The translations under genes and the position numbers were made by a program. The notes below the pieces were generated by a model. The model saw only the letters and a list, made by a program, of their open reading frames with translations. It did no database searches and was not told the origin of the DNA. 64,000 bases of DNA, from the NCBI GenBank assembly GCA_965261535.1, contig OZ253469.1:248001-312000 (forward strand), written 5' to 3'. Origin of the DNA: VXNE01 sp965261535 (GTDB lineage: Bacteria; Pseudomonadota; Gammaproteobacteria; Pseudomonadales; Azotimanducaceae). Numbering within the stretch: position 1 is the stretch's first letter; the number at the start of each line of letters is the position of its first letter. Below, piece by piece: positions 18,155 through 26,751 of the stretch.

Positions 18155-18230
18155 CGAAAGGGTCCTTGGCCCCGGCCCCGGAGTCGGGAAGCGCCTGGAG
18201 GCACTGCTCGGAGGCTAAGTGGGGGGCGGA

Positions 18231-18350
18231 AACTTTTGACCGTGATTTGATTCACGCCGCCGATTTGCCCTCACGAGCACCCATCCCCCTGAAAACATAT
18301 AGTGTTTTCAATCGCTTGAAGTGACATCTCACATTTGATCGGGATTTGAT
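18231..18350. repeat. two copies of a short dispersed motif upstream of the AlbA-type gene
   Basis: AACTTTTGACCGTGATTTGA at 18231 and ACATTTGATCGGGATTTGAT at 18331 are variants of one ~20-nt motif. Two further copies follow the gene at 19904 and 19993. Function unknown. Confidence 0.5.
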
Positions 18351-18439
18351 CGCACAGAGGATTTGACCCCGCCTTTAGCAGCGGATTCCGCTGTGGCAAG
18401 CTTGCACATCGGAAACGCTCATGTGGACAGTGGCCGAGC

Positions 18440-19894
18440 ATGACGGACGAGCGCCTTCTTGCCCAAGTGAATGATCTGCGCCGTCTGCCGGCCGAGACGC
18501 CTTGGGCCGAGTTCAAGGAGGACAATGCCGATCCCCGGATGATCGGCGAACTGATTTCCGGCATCGCCAACTCGGCCCGGCTCGCGGACCGGGATGTCGG
18601 CTACGTCGCCTGGGGCGTTCGGGATCGGGATCACGCCGTCACCGGGACAAGCTTTGAACCCTCCGTTGCCACGCGTGGGAAAGAACGCTTGGAGATATGG
18701 CTGGCTCGCATGCTGAGCCCTAGCGTGGCCTTCGTCTTCCACACGCTGGACCATCCGGAGGGCCGCATCGTGCTGCTCGAGATCCCGGCGGCCATCAACG
18801 CGCCAGTCGAGTTCAATCGAATGGCTTACCTACGCATCGGCAGCTCGACCACGCGACTGTCCGGGTTTCTGGACCGGCAACGGGCGCTTTGGGACAAACT
18901 ACGCCCGTACGCTTGGGAGCGGGGCGTGGCGCGGCAGTTCGTCGCTGCGGACGAAGTGCTCGATCTTCTGGACTGGGCCAGCTATTTCGCCCTCACCGGC
19001 ACGCCGACGCCGAGCACTCCAAAGGGCATCCTCGCTGGCTTGGCGAGTGATCGCCTGATTTCCCCGGATGTCGGCGGGAGGTGGAACGTCCACAATCTGG
19101 GTGCGATTCTGTTTGCCAAGGAACTGCACCGTTTCGACTCGAGATTGGCCCGCAAGGCGGTGCGTTTCGTCGCCTACGACGGCGAAGGACGTACTGCGAC
19201 GGTCACCCACCGAGAGGACTTTGCTCTCGGCTACGCCAACGGCTTCGACAAGTTGAATGCGCACATCAACCTGCTCGTTCCGGCACCCGAGAATGGCGAA
19301 ACGCCCATCCGGAACGGTACGCCGCTCTTTCCGCAGGTGGCGGTTCGCGAATTGGCGGCCAACGCCCTGATCCACCAGGACATGACCCTCACCGGCGCAG
19401 GTCCCATGATCGAGCTGTTCAGAAACCGCCTGGAAATCACCAATCCCGGAACGCCGCTCGTGGAAGCCGAGCGCTTCATCGACTCGCCGCCACGGTCTCG
19501 CAACGAGGCGCTCGCGGCGCTGATGCGACGCATGGGGCTGTGCGAGGAGCAGGGAACGGGCATCGACAAGGTGGTCGGGGCGGCGGAAGAGGCGCGGCTC
19601 CCGCCGCCCGAATTCCGCGCCGAGGTGGAGGCGACCCGCGTGAGTCTGTTCGGCCCGCGCCGATTCGCGGAGATGACCATCGAAGAGCGCCTGCGCGCCT
19701 GCTACCAGCATGCCGTACTGCGGCACTTGAGCGGCCAGCGGATGCGCAACCAGACCTTGCGCAAGCGACTGGGCATCGAGCGCCACAACACCGCCCAGGT
19801 GTCCAAGGTGATTCGCCAAGCGTTGGACGAGCAGCTTGTGCGTCCGGCCGACCCGGCTCGTCCCCGGTCTGGCTACGTGCCATTCTGGGCGTGA
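18440..19894 (+). CDS. AlbA_2 / Schlafen-type ATP-binding regulator
   Basis: The 484-aa product begins with an AlbA_2 (Schlafen) domain: ETPWAEFKEDNADP, then GELISGIANSARLADRDVGYVAWGV, a nucleic-acid or nucleotide-binding module. The middle has the HATPase_c_4-type block (VAVRELAANALIHQD, NRLEITNPGTP) and GLCEEQGTGIDKV. A winged-helix region at the C-terminus ends PRSGYVPFWA. Proteins of this shape are transcriptional regulators or defence-linked. Its strongest context is the set of short repeats on both sides. Confidence 0.75.
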   Translation: MTDERLLAQVNDLRRLPAETPWAEFKEDNADPRMIGELISGIANSARLADRDVGYVAWGVRDRDHAVTGTSFEPSVATRGKERLEIWLARMLSPSVAFVFHTLDHPEGRIVLLEIPAAINAPVEFNRMAYLRIGSSTTRLSGFLDRQRALWDKLRPYAWERGVARQFVAADEVLDLLDWASYFALTGTPTPSTPKGILAGLASDRLISPDVGGRWNVHNLGAILFAKELHRFDSRLARKAVRFVAYDGEGRTATVTHREDFALGYANGFDKLNAHINLLVPAPENGETPIRNGTPLFPQVAVRELAANALIHQDMTLTGAGPMIELFRNRLEITNPGTPLVEAERFIDSPPRSRNEALAALMRRMGLCEEQGTGIDKVVGAAEEARLPPPEFRAEVEATRVSLFGPRRFAEMTIEERLRACYQHAVLRHLSGQRMRNQTLRKRLGIERHNTAQVSKVIRQALDEQLVRPADPARPRSGYVPFWA

Positions 19895-19903
19895 GAAGCG
19901 GCG

Positions 19904-20015
19904 AACATTTGATCGGGATCTGTCTCTGGCCCCGAAATGCTTCGCCTCACTCGACTAATATGCGTATACATCAGAACCTTATGGAGCATTTGAACATTTG
20001 ACCGGGTTTTGACGC
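19904..20015. repeat. two further copies of the motif downstream of the AlbA-type gene
   Basis: AACATTTGATCGGGATC at 19904 and AACATTTGACCGGGTTTTGA at 19993 match the copies at 18231 and 18331. The two pairs bracket the gene with similar internal spacing (about 100 and 90 nt). Confidence 0.5.
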
Positions 20016-20114
20016 GCGGGTCTGCGGGGATTGCGGCAATGGTCACTTGCCGACGGTCGCGGAACAGGCCAATCTTCGCCGTCACCCGTTCCACCTCAAC
20101 AGATCGAGGCCACG

Positions 20115-22789
20115 ATGACTCGACATCGCCACGGTTCCGACCCGGCAAAGGGCTGGTGCCTCTGGATGATCCCGGCAGTTTTGGCGATTTGCGTTGGCGG
20201 TCCGGCATCGGCGCAGGACGCCGATACGGCGACGTACAGCGTCACCTTTACCGGCAACTGGACTGACGAAAGCACGACCCCCCTCAATGACCTGCCCGGC
20301 AGCGCGCATTTCACCACCCTGATCGGCGCGATCCACAACAGCAATGTCACATTCTGGCAAAGCGGCGGCACGGCCTCGCCGGGCATCGAGGTGATGGCGG
20401 AGACGGGGGAACGAGCACCCTCCGAAACGAGATCCAAGCCAGTACGCATGTGCACGCCGTCATCCAGCAAGGTGTCTCGTTCGGTGGAACGCGTACCGAC
20501 ACGTTCAATATCGATGTTCCCAAGGACCATCCCCTGATTACCCTGACGTCGATGATCGGCCCCAGTCCCGACTGGTTTGTCGGCATCTCCGGACGGTCGC
20601 TGCTCGACAGCCAAGGCGAATGGATGGCGACGGTGGAGATCTCCCTGTATCCCTACGATGCCGGAACCGAGGACGGCAATACGTTCTCGCTGAACAACCC
20701 CGATACCGATCCACAGGGAACCATCACCAGCCTCAGGGGGACGGCCCCGTTCACGAGCGAACCCATGGCGCGGCTCTCGTTCGTCCTCGACACCACAGAC
20801 CAACCGCCGGGCCGCGTGACCGGCGTCGCGGTCACACCCGGCATTGGCGCCCTGACCGTGTCGTGGAACCAAGTGGACGATGCCGATGGCTACAAGGTGC
20901 AATGGAGGTCGGCTGGCGAAGACTTCGGTACCGCCCGGGAGCGCGTCGTAAGCGGCTCGGTCACGGAGCATACGATTCCGAACCTGACGCCCGGAACCCA
21001 ATACTTCGTGCGCGTTATCGCCACCAGGACCGGCACCGATGACGGTACGCCCTCGAATGCCGAGAGCGGCACGCCGCTCGCCCCCGTGAATCAACCACCC
21101 GAGACCACCAGCCAGATCGCCATGCAGTTCCTCGAAGTCGGCGGCAGCGTGCGGATCGAGCTGTCCAATCACTTCCGGGATCCCGAAGGCGGCGCGATGA
21201 CGTTCCGCGCCGTTTCGGACAACACGGGCACCGCGACGGCGTCGGTCCAGGGCAGTGTCCTGACAGTTCGCGGCGTCGCCAGAGGAGGCGCCTCCGTGAC
21301 GGTGACGGCCCGCGACAGCGGCGGCTTGACTGCCACGCAAAGCTTCCGCGCAATGGTGGGCCGGACGGCTTTCTTCGCGACCACCTCCGCATCCGCACCG
21401 GAGGGAGGAACGACTCGCCTGGCGGTTCGCCTCAGCCGCGCATCCAACGCATCCACGTCGCTCGAATACGTCTTCGGCAGTGACGGCAATCCGAACACCA
21501 GCGACGCGAACGCGGCGGACTATCAAGGCGCCGGTGGCACCGTCGCTATCCCGGCCGGCCAGACCGAGGGGGTCATTGAGATCACCATCCGCGACGACAT
21601 CGACATCGAACCGGCGAGGGAGGTGTTCACGGTCGAACTCGCGGTGCCCGCCGAGCATCAGAACGACGTGGCGCTGGAGGCGGCAACCGCGACGGTCACC
21701 ATCGACGAGGGAGTATGCGACCGCACGCCCGAAGTGCGCGACGTGCTGCGTGGCGCAGCCGCCTGCTCGGCGGTATCCACAGCCGACCTGGACCGACGAG
21801 AATCGCTGGTACTCGCCAACATGGGCATCGACGCGCTGCAATCAAGAGACTTCGACTATCTGCCGCGCATGCGCAACCTGGATATCAATGGCAACCGCTT
21901 GCAAACGTTGCCTTCGGGCTTGGTTTCGCGACTCGAGGATCTCGTGACCTTGAGGCTCGATGGCAACTCACTTACCGAACTACGCTCCGGTGCACTGGCG
22001 AATCTTTACGGCCTTCGACAACTACGCCTGGACGGCAACAATCTCCAGGTGCTCCCGGACGGCTTGTTCCACCGCGTTCCGAGCCTGACGGAACTGCAGT
22101 TGCACGACAATCCCGGGGCACCTTTCGTGCTGACGCTTGAGTTGGCGCGCACCGACGCCGACCCCGCGGACCCTGGCCCGGCGACGGTCGCTGCAACTGT
22201 CGCCAAGGGCGCGCCGTTCGCGATGCGCGCGGGCGTGTCGGCGAGCAACGGCGAACTGTCCGCCGACTCCGTGGCCGTCCTGCCGGGCACTACGGCGGCC
22301 GTTCCCATCACGGTGACCAGGATCGACGAGGGCGCGGTGCGAGTGACCCTGGACGCCGCGCCTTCGATCCCGACGAACCTTTGCGGCGACGACAGCCACC
22401 CCTGCTTCCAAGGCATCGCCACGGCGGTTGGCCCGACGCTGGTCCTGTTCAAGAATTCGCTACGGGCGACGGACTCCCCGCCGGCGCTCGACCTGCTCGC
22501 CTCCGGCGATGAGGCAATCGTCGACTTGACTACCCTGTTCACCGGCGCCGAGGGAGAGACCCTGACCTACGCGGTGGAATCCAGTGACCCGGAGTTGGTT
22601 GCGGTGAGCGTGGAAGGCACCAATCTGGTTCTGCTGCCGAACGATATCGGCGAGGAAGGCGTGGCCACCGTGACCGTGACGGCCACCGACGCCGACGGCC
22701 TGACGGCGACCCTTTCCTTCGTGATCACCATCGAAGCAAACCCGCAAAGTTTCCTGCGTGGCTGGCGCAAGGCACTGTTTGATCTGTAG
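20115..22789 (+). pseudogene. secreted spondin-N / Fn3 / Calx-beta / LRR protein, frameshifted
   Basis: The start at 20115 gives a signal peptide (WMIPAVLAICVGGPASAQ) and a Spondin_N domain (YSVTFTGNW...SNVTFWQSGG). The frame breaks at a run of five G at 20405-20409. One more G would restore AETGGTSTLRNEI and continue Spondin_N (PLITLTSMIGPSPDWFVGIS). After it come a fibronectin III domain, a cadherin-like domain, a Calx-beta domain, four leucine-rich repeats (RNLDINGNRLQTLP, VTLRLDGNSLTEL) and another Ig-like domain. The family is extracellular and adhesive. The break could be a true mutation or a homopolymer error; if an error, this is an intact gene of about 890 aa. Confidence 0.8.
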
Positions 22790-22896
22790 GAGTTGCGGCG
22801 TGGGTGTTCGAGAACGCCCGGGCGAATAGCCGCGCGAGCCGGGAAGTACGAAGCTGCAATAGGCAAAGGGGGAGAGTTCCCCTGTTTTGTGCGGCT

Positions 22897-24249
22897 TCAG
22901 CCGCGGAGCAGATCCCAGAGCTCGCTCAGGTCTTCACGATTTTCCAGGTCTCGACACCAGCCCACGAGTTGCTTCGCGGTATCCGAACCCATCAGGGGAT
23001 CGACCAATGAGTGGAACTTCCCTTCGAGCTTGCGCCACTGCAGTTCCAGGTCGCGCTCCGGAATGGCCACGTTCACGTCGAGCGACACCACGCGCCCGTC
23101 CGTTGCGGTGATGGTCACCCGGGTGTCGGCCGCCGGCTCATCGAAGGCGACGACATGGGCCTTGTCCCGCGTCTCGATCAAGGCGGGATCCTTGACGATA
23201 TCGTCATTGAAGCTCTCGATACGGGCCGTGTCGACGCCGTGCAGCGCCATGGCGACGGCGAAGCGCAGGCTGAACTTAGCCTCGAGCCCGGTGCTCGGCG
23301 CCTGGATGTTCACCGTGGTGAAGTGACCGCTGTCCACCTTGACCTCGATGCTCTCGATCTCGTCGACGGTGAGATCGTGTTCGGCTTGCAGCGCCCTGGC
23401 CGCTTCTATGGCCGAGTGCACCAGGTAACCGGCGGCGTGGTACTTGTAGTTGGTCTCGGGCACGAACGATTCGATCACCTCGATGTCGCGCTCGAACTTC
23501 TCGATGGATACGGAGTCGCTCTGCGTTGCGCCAAAACCCTGGGGAGCTTCCAGGATGTCCGACCGGCTGGCGAAACCGCGTTTCGCGAGGCGCGCCGCGG
23601 TCACGCCCGTCGCGGCCGCGCGCCCGGCGTGCAGCGGCTTGGTCATCGTGCCGAAAACGGCCTTCAGGGCAGCCGCCTGGGTACCCGCGATACCGAACGC
23701 CTGGGCGGTGGTACCGGCATCGAGTTCGAGAAGCTGTGCCGAAGCCGCAGTGGCGCCGAAGCAGCCGACGGTGCCGGTCGCATGCCACCCGCGCCTGTAG
23801 GGTGATCGGCCGGTGTAGCTAACGGCCAGGCATTCGGCGTCGATGCCGGACGCAAGCGCCCGGATCACATCGCGCCCGGATGATCCCATGTGCTCGGCGA
23901 GCGCCATCACCGCCGGCGCAACGGGTGCCGTGGGGTGGCCACTGCAGCCGCTGTTGACGTCGTCGTAGTCGAGGGCGTGACCGGCGGTGCCGTTGACCAG
24001 CGCCGCCTGGCTGAGACTGGCCTTCTTGCCCGTGCGAAGCATCGACGCCTGCGGCCGGCCACCCTGCTCTTCCACCTCCTCGAGAAGGATGCGTGCCAGC
24101 GGCTCGTCCATCCCCGCCAGCGCGACCCCGATGAAATCCATCAAGCACTGCTTGGTGACGGTGATCGCCTCCGTCGAGAGTCCTTCGAAACGCGTGTTGA
24201 CGACGCGCTCAGCGATGCGCGCGGTGGGGCCGCTCGATGTTGGTGGCAT
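22897..24249 (-). CDS. MmgE/PrpD family protein
   Basis: The 450-aa product fits the MmgE/PrpD family (2-methylcitrate dehydratase and relatives such as cis-aconitate decarboxylase). Seen: LMDFIGVALAG, the conserved NGTAGHALDYDDVN, HPTAPVAPAVMAL, GWHATGTVGCFGA, and MTKPLHAGRAAATGV. The start at 24249 fits the usual family N-terminus; the frame is open upstream but without conservation. The reaction is not fixed by sequence alone. Confidence 0.88.
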   Translation of the reverse strand: MPPTSSGPTARIAERVVNTRFEGLSTEAITVTKQCLMDFIGVALAGMDEPLARILLEEVEEQGGRPQASMLRTGKKASLSQAALVNGTAGHALDYDDVNSGCSGHPTAPVAPAVMALAEHMGSSGRDVIRALASGIDAECLAVSYTGRSPYRRGWHATGTVGCFGATAASAQLLELDAGTTAQAFGIAGTQAAALKAVFGTMTKPLHAGRAAATGVTAARLAKRGFASRSDILEAPQGFGATQSDSVSIEKFERDIEVIESFVPETNYKYHAAGYLVHSAIEAARALQAEHDLTVDEIESIEVKVDSGHFTTVNIQAPSTGLEAKFSLRFAVAMALHGVDTARIESFNDDIVKDPALIETRDKAHVVAFDEPAADTRVTITATDGRVVSLDVNVAIPERDLELQWRKLEGKFHSLVDPLMGSDTAKQLVGWCRDLENREDLSELWDLLRG

Positions 24250-24347
24250 GTGCGCCGATTCCCGGGTACTAAAGGATTTCTTAGGGTACGCGAATGGATA
24301 TGCCGGTAGAAGCTGCCGCGAACCAAGGTTTTGACCATCACCGTCAC

Positions 24348-24377
24348 TTGCCACATTCCCCGCTCGCTCGCTACGAT
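24348..24377 (+). promoter_or_regulatory. sigma-70-type promoter for the SRP RNA
   Basis: TTGCCA and TACGAT are separated by 18 nt, and transcription would start a few nt before the RNA at 24393. The position fits a strong promoter for a stable RNA. Confidence 0.5.
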
Positions 24378-24392
24378 ACGCCCCGCAACGAT

Positions 24393-24502
24393 GGTGACCC
24401 CTCCGGTCCCCTCGCAACGACAAGTTGTGAACCCCGTCAGGCCCGGAAGGGAGCAGCGGCAGCAGCGGACTCGGGTGCCGGGGTGCGGCTGGTCGGGTCG
24501 CC
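24393..24502 (+). ncRNA. ffs: signal recognition particle RNA, 4.5S type
   Basis: The conserved SRP domain IV apical hairpin is present (GTCAGGCCCGGAAGGGAGCA, then the opposite strand GGTGCCGGGGTG). The ends pair as GGTGACCC with GGGTCGCC, giving a ~110-nt single hairpin like the enteric 4.5S RNA. It scaffolds Ffh for co-translational membrane targeting. Confidence 0.93.
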
Positions 24503-24515
24503 TCCAATTGCCACC

Positions 24516-24606
24516 GGAGAGGTGTCCGAGCGGCTTAAGGAGCACGCCTGGAAAGTGTGTATGGGTTAATAGCTCATCGAGGGTTCGAATCCCTCCCTCT
24601 CCGCCA
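24516..24606 (+). tRNA. tRNA-Ser (anticodon GGA), CCA encoded
   Basis: The 91-nt type II tRNA has a long variable arm. The acceptor GGAGAGG pairs with CCTCTCC; anticodon GGA is at 24550-24552 within loop CTGGAAA; the T arm is GAGGGTTCGAATCCCTC; the CCA end is at 24604-24606. It is very close to the enteric tRNA-Ser(GGA). Its last 14 nt are the left attachment site of the island that follows. Confidence 0.97.
24593..24606 (+). repeat. attL: 3' end of tRNA-Ser, direct repeat with attR
   Basis: CTCCCTCTCCGCCA at 24593-24606 is repeated exactly, in the same orientation, at 42647-42660, about 150 nt beyond an integrase gene. Confidence 0.85.
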
Positions 24607-24934
24607 ACATTTTTATTCAACCTGTTGATTTAACAACGAAAAATACGCACACGCAGAAACATGATATGCCTTGAAGTATCATTACTTTGGGTTAGTCCTC
24701 AGTTCGCGTTGGAGACCTAGACTAGCGACTTCGCGACGGCACGGTAGCGCGGAAGCGGCGTTATGGCGAGGACGATCCATCAGGCACTTGTAGGTCGTCA
24801 GCAGGGCGACGACACTGGATTTGGAGGCACCGGCTTTGAACGACGCCGTCAACCTGCCCGTCTGGATCAGGAATCTGCGGAAGACAGAGGTCACTGATCG
24901 GGTGCGAGACGACCCGCGTTCGGAGGGAAACTCA

Positions 24935-25663
24935 ATGCTTGGAATGCAAGCAGCTGAGGTTCGGGAGGCGATAGGCGGCGGTCAGGCGGACTTCGATGCA
25001 CCCCAGGGAGCGCTCACGCCTGACGACCTTGCGTTGCTGTATGCCTACTTCAACCAATTGGGCCACGTTGAGGAACTCGTCGAGGCGTTCGGACAGTTCT
25101 TCGAGCACTCAAGTCCACCCAACCCAATCGTCTTGGACGTAGGGTGCGGGCCATTCACCGGCGGGTTGGCACTGGCGGCCACCTTAAAGGACCCTCGCTT
25201 CGACTACGTCGGAGTTGATCCAGCTGAGTCTATGCGGCGCCTCGGCGAACGTCTGGCCTGTTCCGACCTAGTGCCGGGTGAGATCAATCGTCATTGGGCG
25301 GCATCGCTAGACGTAGTGGATTGGCCCTACCCGCGGAGCTGGCGCGAGGTGATTGTGATCGTGTCGTACCTATTCGCGAGCCCGACACTTGACGGCACGG
25401 AATTGTTTCGCGGGCTGGTCACGTTGCTGGGCCGCTTCGGCCGGGGCGCGGTAACGTTGCTGTACACGAATTCAGTGCGCCGAGAGGCCAATCTGGCGTA
25501 TCCGCCGTTCCGGGACCTGCTCCTTGGGGCGGGCTTCCGCCCGGTCGCCGATGGCGAAGGAAAGATCGTGACAGAACGGTACTCTGGGCAGAGGCTGCGG
25601 CGATTGCGGTACGCGATGTTTCGGCGTGACCGCATAGAGACACTTCAAGTCAGGGGGGCATGA
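24935..25663 (+). CDS. class I SAM-dependent methyltransferase (gene 1 of three-gene cassette)
   Basis: The 242-aa product has motif I VLDVGCGPFTG (residues 66-76) followed by YVGVDPAESM, the SAM-binding Rossmann core. No DNA-methylase motif IV is visible, so the substrate may be RNA, protein or a small molecule. The ATG at 24935 is preferred to the upstream TTG because GGAGGG precedes it by 8 nt. The stop overlaps the next start by 4 nt (25660-25663). It is the first gene after the tRNA. Confidence 0.8.
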   Translation: MLGMQAAEVREAIGGGQADFDAPQGALTPDDLALLYAYFNQLGHVEELVEAFGQFFEHSSPPNPIVLDVGCGPFTGGLALAATLKDPRFDYVGVDPAESMRRLGERLACSDLVPGEINRHWAASLDVVDWPYPRSWREVIVIVSYLFASPTLDGTELFRGLVTLLGRFGRGAVTLLYTNSVRREANLAYPPFRDLLLGAGFRPVADGEGKIVTERYSGQRLRRLRYAMFRRDRIETLQVRGA

Positions 25664-26751
25664 CGTTGCGGCTACCGACCTACGATGAAGTCGCCCGCGT
25701 ACCTCAGCAACTCGATGTCTATGAGACTCGGTTCGATAAGTCTCTCTTCGTAGTAGGGCCTCCGGGCTCGGGAAAGACGATGTTGGCCATCCACCGCGCT
25801 CGGTTGATGGCCAATGCGGGGAAGTCGGTTGTGTTGGTGACCTACAACCGGATGCTACGTCGGCTGAGCACACTATTGGGCGAAGGCGGTGTTCAAGCGA
25901 GAACGATGCACAAATTCGTGAGCGACCACTACCGACATCGCGCGAAACAACAGGCACCGGGCGTTTCCTTTTCCTACGATTGGAACGCAATGTCCACCGC
26001 AATGCGGAGTCGTCGCATTCAGCCAGATTCAACCCACCTGATCGTTGACGAAGGGCAGGATCTGCCGAAGCCGTTCTTTCGGTACGCACGGGAGTTTGTG
26101 GCGACGACTATGACGGTATTCGCGGATGAGGACCAGGCGCTGACAGAGGAGCGTAGCACCCTTTTGGACATCAAGGAGGCTGCTAGTCTCGGCGATCCGG
26201 TGCTGCTCAGTGGCAACCACCGCAACAGACCTGAAGTGGCGCTGGTTGCGGAGCACTTCCACGTCGGAGGACTTCCTGTGCCCGAGGTGCACCGCGAGGC
26301 CTCGGGGGAGTTGCCAAGCATTGTGCTCTACGGCAATCTGGAGCAGGCTTCGGAGCGGATAGCCAACTGGCAGATGACGCGCGGCGGCAGGGTCGGGGTG
26401 GTTGTGGATGTCAACGACACCGGATTGGCGATGCAGACTGCGCTTCGAAGACGTCTGCCGGGCAGGCGCGTCGACTTCTACAGTCACAGGCTGCGAAACG
26501 AGGACGCGATCGACCTTCTCGCACCGGGAGTTACGGTGTTGAACGAGAAGTCGATCAAGGGGCAGGAGTTCGACGCCGTGTTCGTGATGGAGATTGAGCG
26601 GTTCCTGGGGAGAGCCGGGGATGCGGCCAGTCGAGTCATGTACATGCTGTGTTCGCGCGCTCGGGACAACCTGATACTCATGCACGAAGGAAACAGCTTG
26701 AATTCGCTCCTATCTCAGTTGCCGGGGCCAGACCTACTGTCGAGGCCATGA
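25660..26751 (+). CDS. UvrD-like superfamily 1 helicase (gene 2 of three-gene cassette)
   Basis: The compact 363-aa SF1 protein has Walker A GPPGSGKT (33-40), Walker B IVDEGQD (128-134), motif III ADEDQAL, motif V IKGQEFDAVFVME and motif VI MLCSRARDN. It is half the size of UvrD and lacks the large inserted subdomains, like many helicases found in conflict systems. Both ends overlap neighbours by 4 nt, so translation of all three genes is coupled. Confidence 0.82.
   Translation: MTLRLPTYDEVARVPQQLDVYETRFDKSLFVVGPPGSGKTMLAIHRARLMANAGKSVVLVTYNRMLRRLSTLLGEGGVQARTMHKFVSDHYRHRAKQQAPGVSFSYDWNAMSTAMRSRRIQPDSTHLIVDEGQDLPKPFFRYAREFVATTMTVFADEDQALTEERSTLLDIKEAASLGDPVLLSGNHRNRPEVALVAEHFHVGGLPVPEVHREASGELPSIVLYGNLEQASERIANWQMTRGGRVGVVVDVNDTGLAMQTALRRRLPGRRVDFYSHRLRNEDAIDLLAPGVTVLNEKSIKGQEFDAVFVMEIERFLGRAGDAASRVMYMLCSRARDNLILMHEGNSLNSLLSQLPGPDLLSRP

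Noticed and set aside
20096..21841. 581-aa minus-strand frame
   Set aside because: Antisense of the spondin/LRR gene, which has clear domains on the plus strand.
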